Assembly (NCBI GenBank): GCA_964405325.1
Contig: CAYONM010000238.1
Location: 1-5,697, forward strand
Direction of reading: 5' to 3'
Source: CAYONM01 sp964405325
Lineage (GTDB): Bacteria; Planctomycetota; UBA11346
Length of the DNA stretch: 5,697 nucleotides
Translations under genes and position numbers: made by a program
Notes under the pieces: model-generated
Seen by the model: only the letters and a program-made list of their open reading frames with translations
Told to the model about the DNA's origin: nothing
The model's database searches: none
Part shown: one piece after another, positions 5,643 through 5,697 of the stretch
Numbering within the stretch: position 1 is the first letter of the stretch
Layout of the letters: every line of letters starts with the position of its first letter

Positions 5643-5697
5643 TGACGGGTCCCTCAGAGATTGAATTTGGTTTGGCCCAGGCGAGCGCGTCCAAGCG
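5643..5697. mobile_element. MITE-like element, copy 2 (partial, cut by window end)
   Basis: TGACGGGTCCCTCAGAG (5643-5659) matches the reversed right end of the element at 172-415 at 15 of 17 positions. Next comes ATTGAATTTGG, matching 10 bases further in with two C/T changes. After a spacer of different length, CCAGGCGAGCGCGTCCAA matches the reverse of 354-371 with one change. The copy continues beyond the window and is inverted relative to copy 1, so the same end of each copy faces the genes between them. Confidence 0.65.

Noticed and set aside
1..5697. CRISPR array, tRNA or rRNA genes, or toxin-antitoxin pair
   Set aside because: No regularly spaced repeats, cloverleaf or conserved rRNA segments were seen, and no paired small genes with such motifs were found on either strand.

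Overview
The window looks like a piece of a GC-rich bacterial chromosome, most likely a Gram-negative proteobacterium and possibly a gammaproteobacterium. Two things suggest this: GC-rich coding regions with purine-rich ribosome binding sites, and a Sec-type signal peptide on a periplasmic-type esterase. The taxonomic call is an inference from style and not a match to a known genome. Both confident genes lie on the minus strand.

Layout from left to right. Positions 1-457 hold no confident gene. They contain one copy of an 88-bp structured repeat (10-97), a 244-bp MITE-like element with 17-bp terminal inverted repeats and a chain of hairpins (172-415), and three tandem octamers (416-439). Positions 458-1936 (minus) encode a secreted sialate O-acetylesterase-type SGNH hydrolase. 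Positions 1937-2609 are non-coding as far as I can support. They hold the esterase ribosome binding site and a weak promoter candidate, a GC-rich hairpin, a 132-bp end-to-end palindromic element (2292-2423), and the second copy of the 88-bp repeat (2417-2503), which abuts the palindromic element. Positions 2610-5372 (minus) encode a 920-residue P2-like P-type cation-transporting ATPase. Upstream of it, and overlapping its start by 8 bases, is a 58-codon open frame (5365-5541, minus) that reads like protein but has no standard start codon. It is followed by tandem 7-bp and 11-bp repeats. The window ends inside a second copy of the MITE-like element (5643-5697), oriented opposite to the first.

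The esterase would act on O-acetylated sugars outside the cytoplasm, and the ATPase would move a cation across the inner membrane. Nothing in the sequence ties the two into one pathway; they are separated by about 670 bases of repeat-rich DNA and are probably transcribed separately. The most notable feature is the intergenic DNA, with at least three structured repeat families. One of them occurs as inverted copies bracketing both genes, and another as direct copies bracketing the esterase. The ATPase is also of interest because several residues that bind calcium in SERCA-type pumps are replaced.
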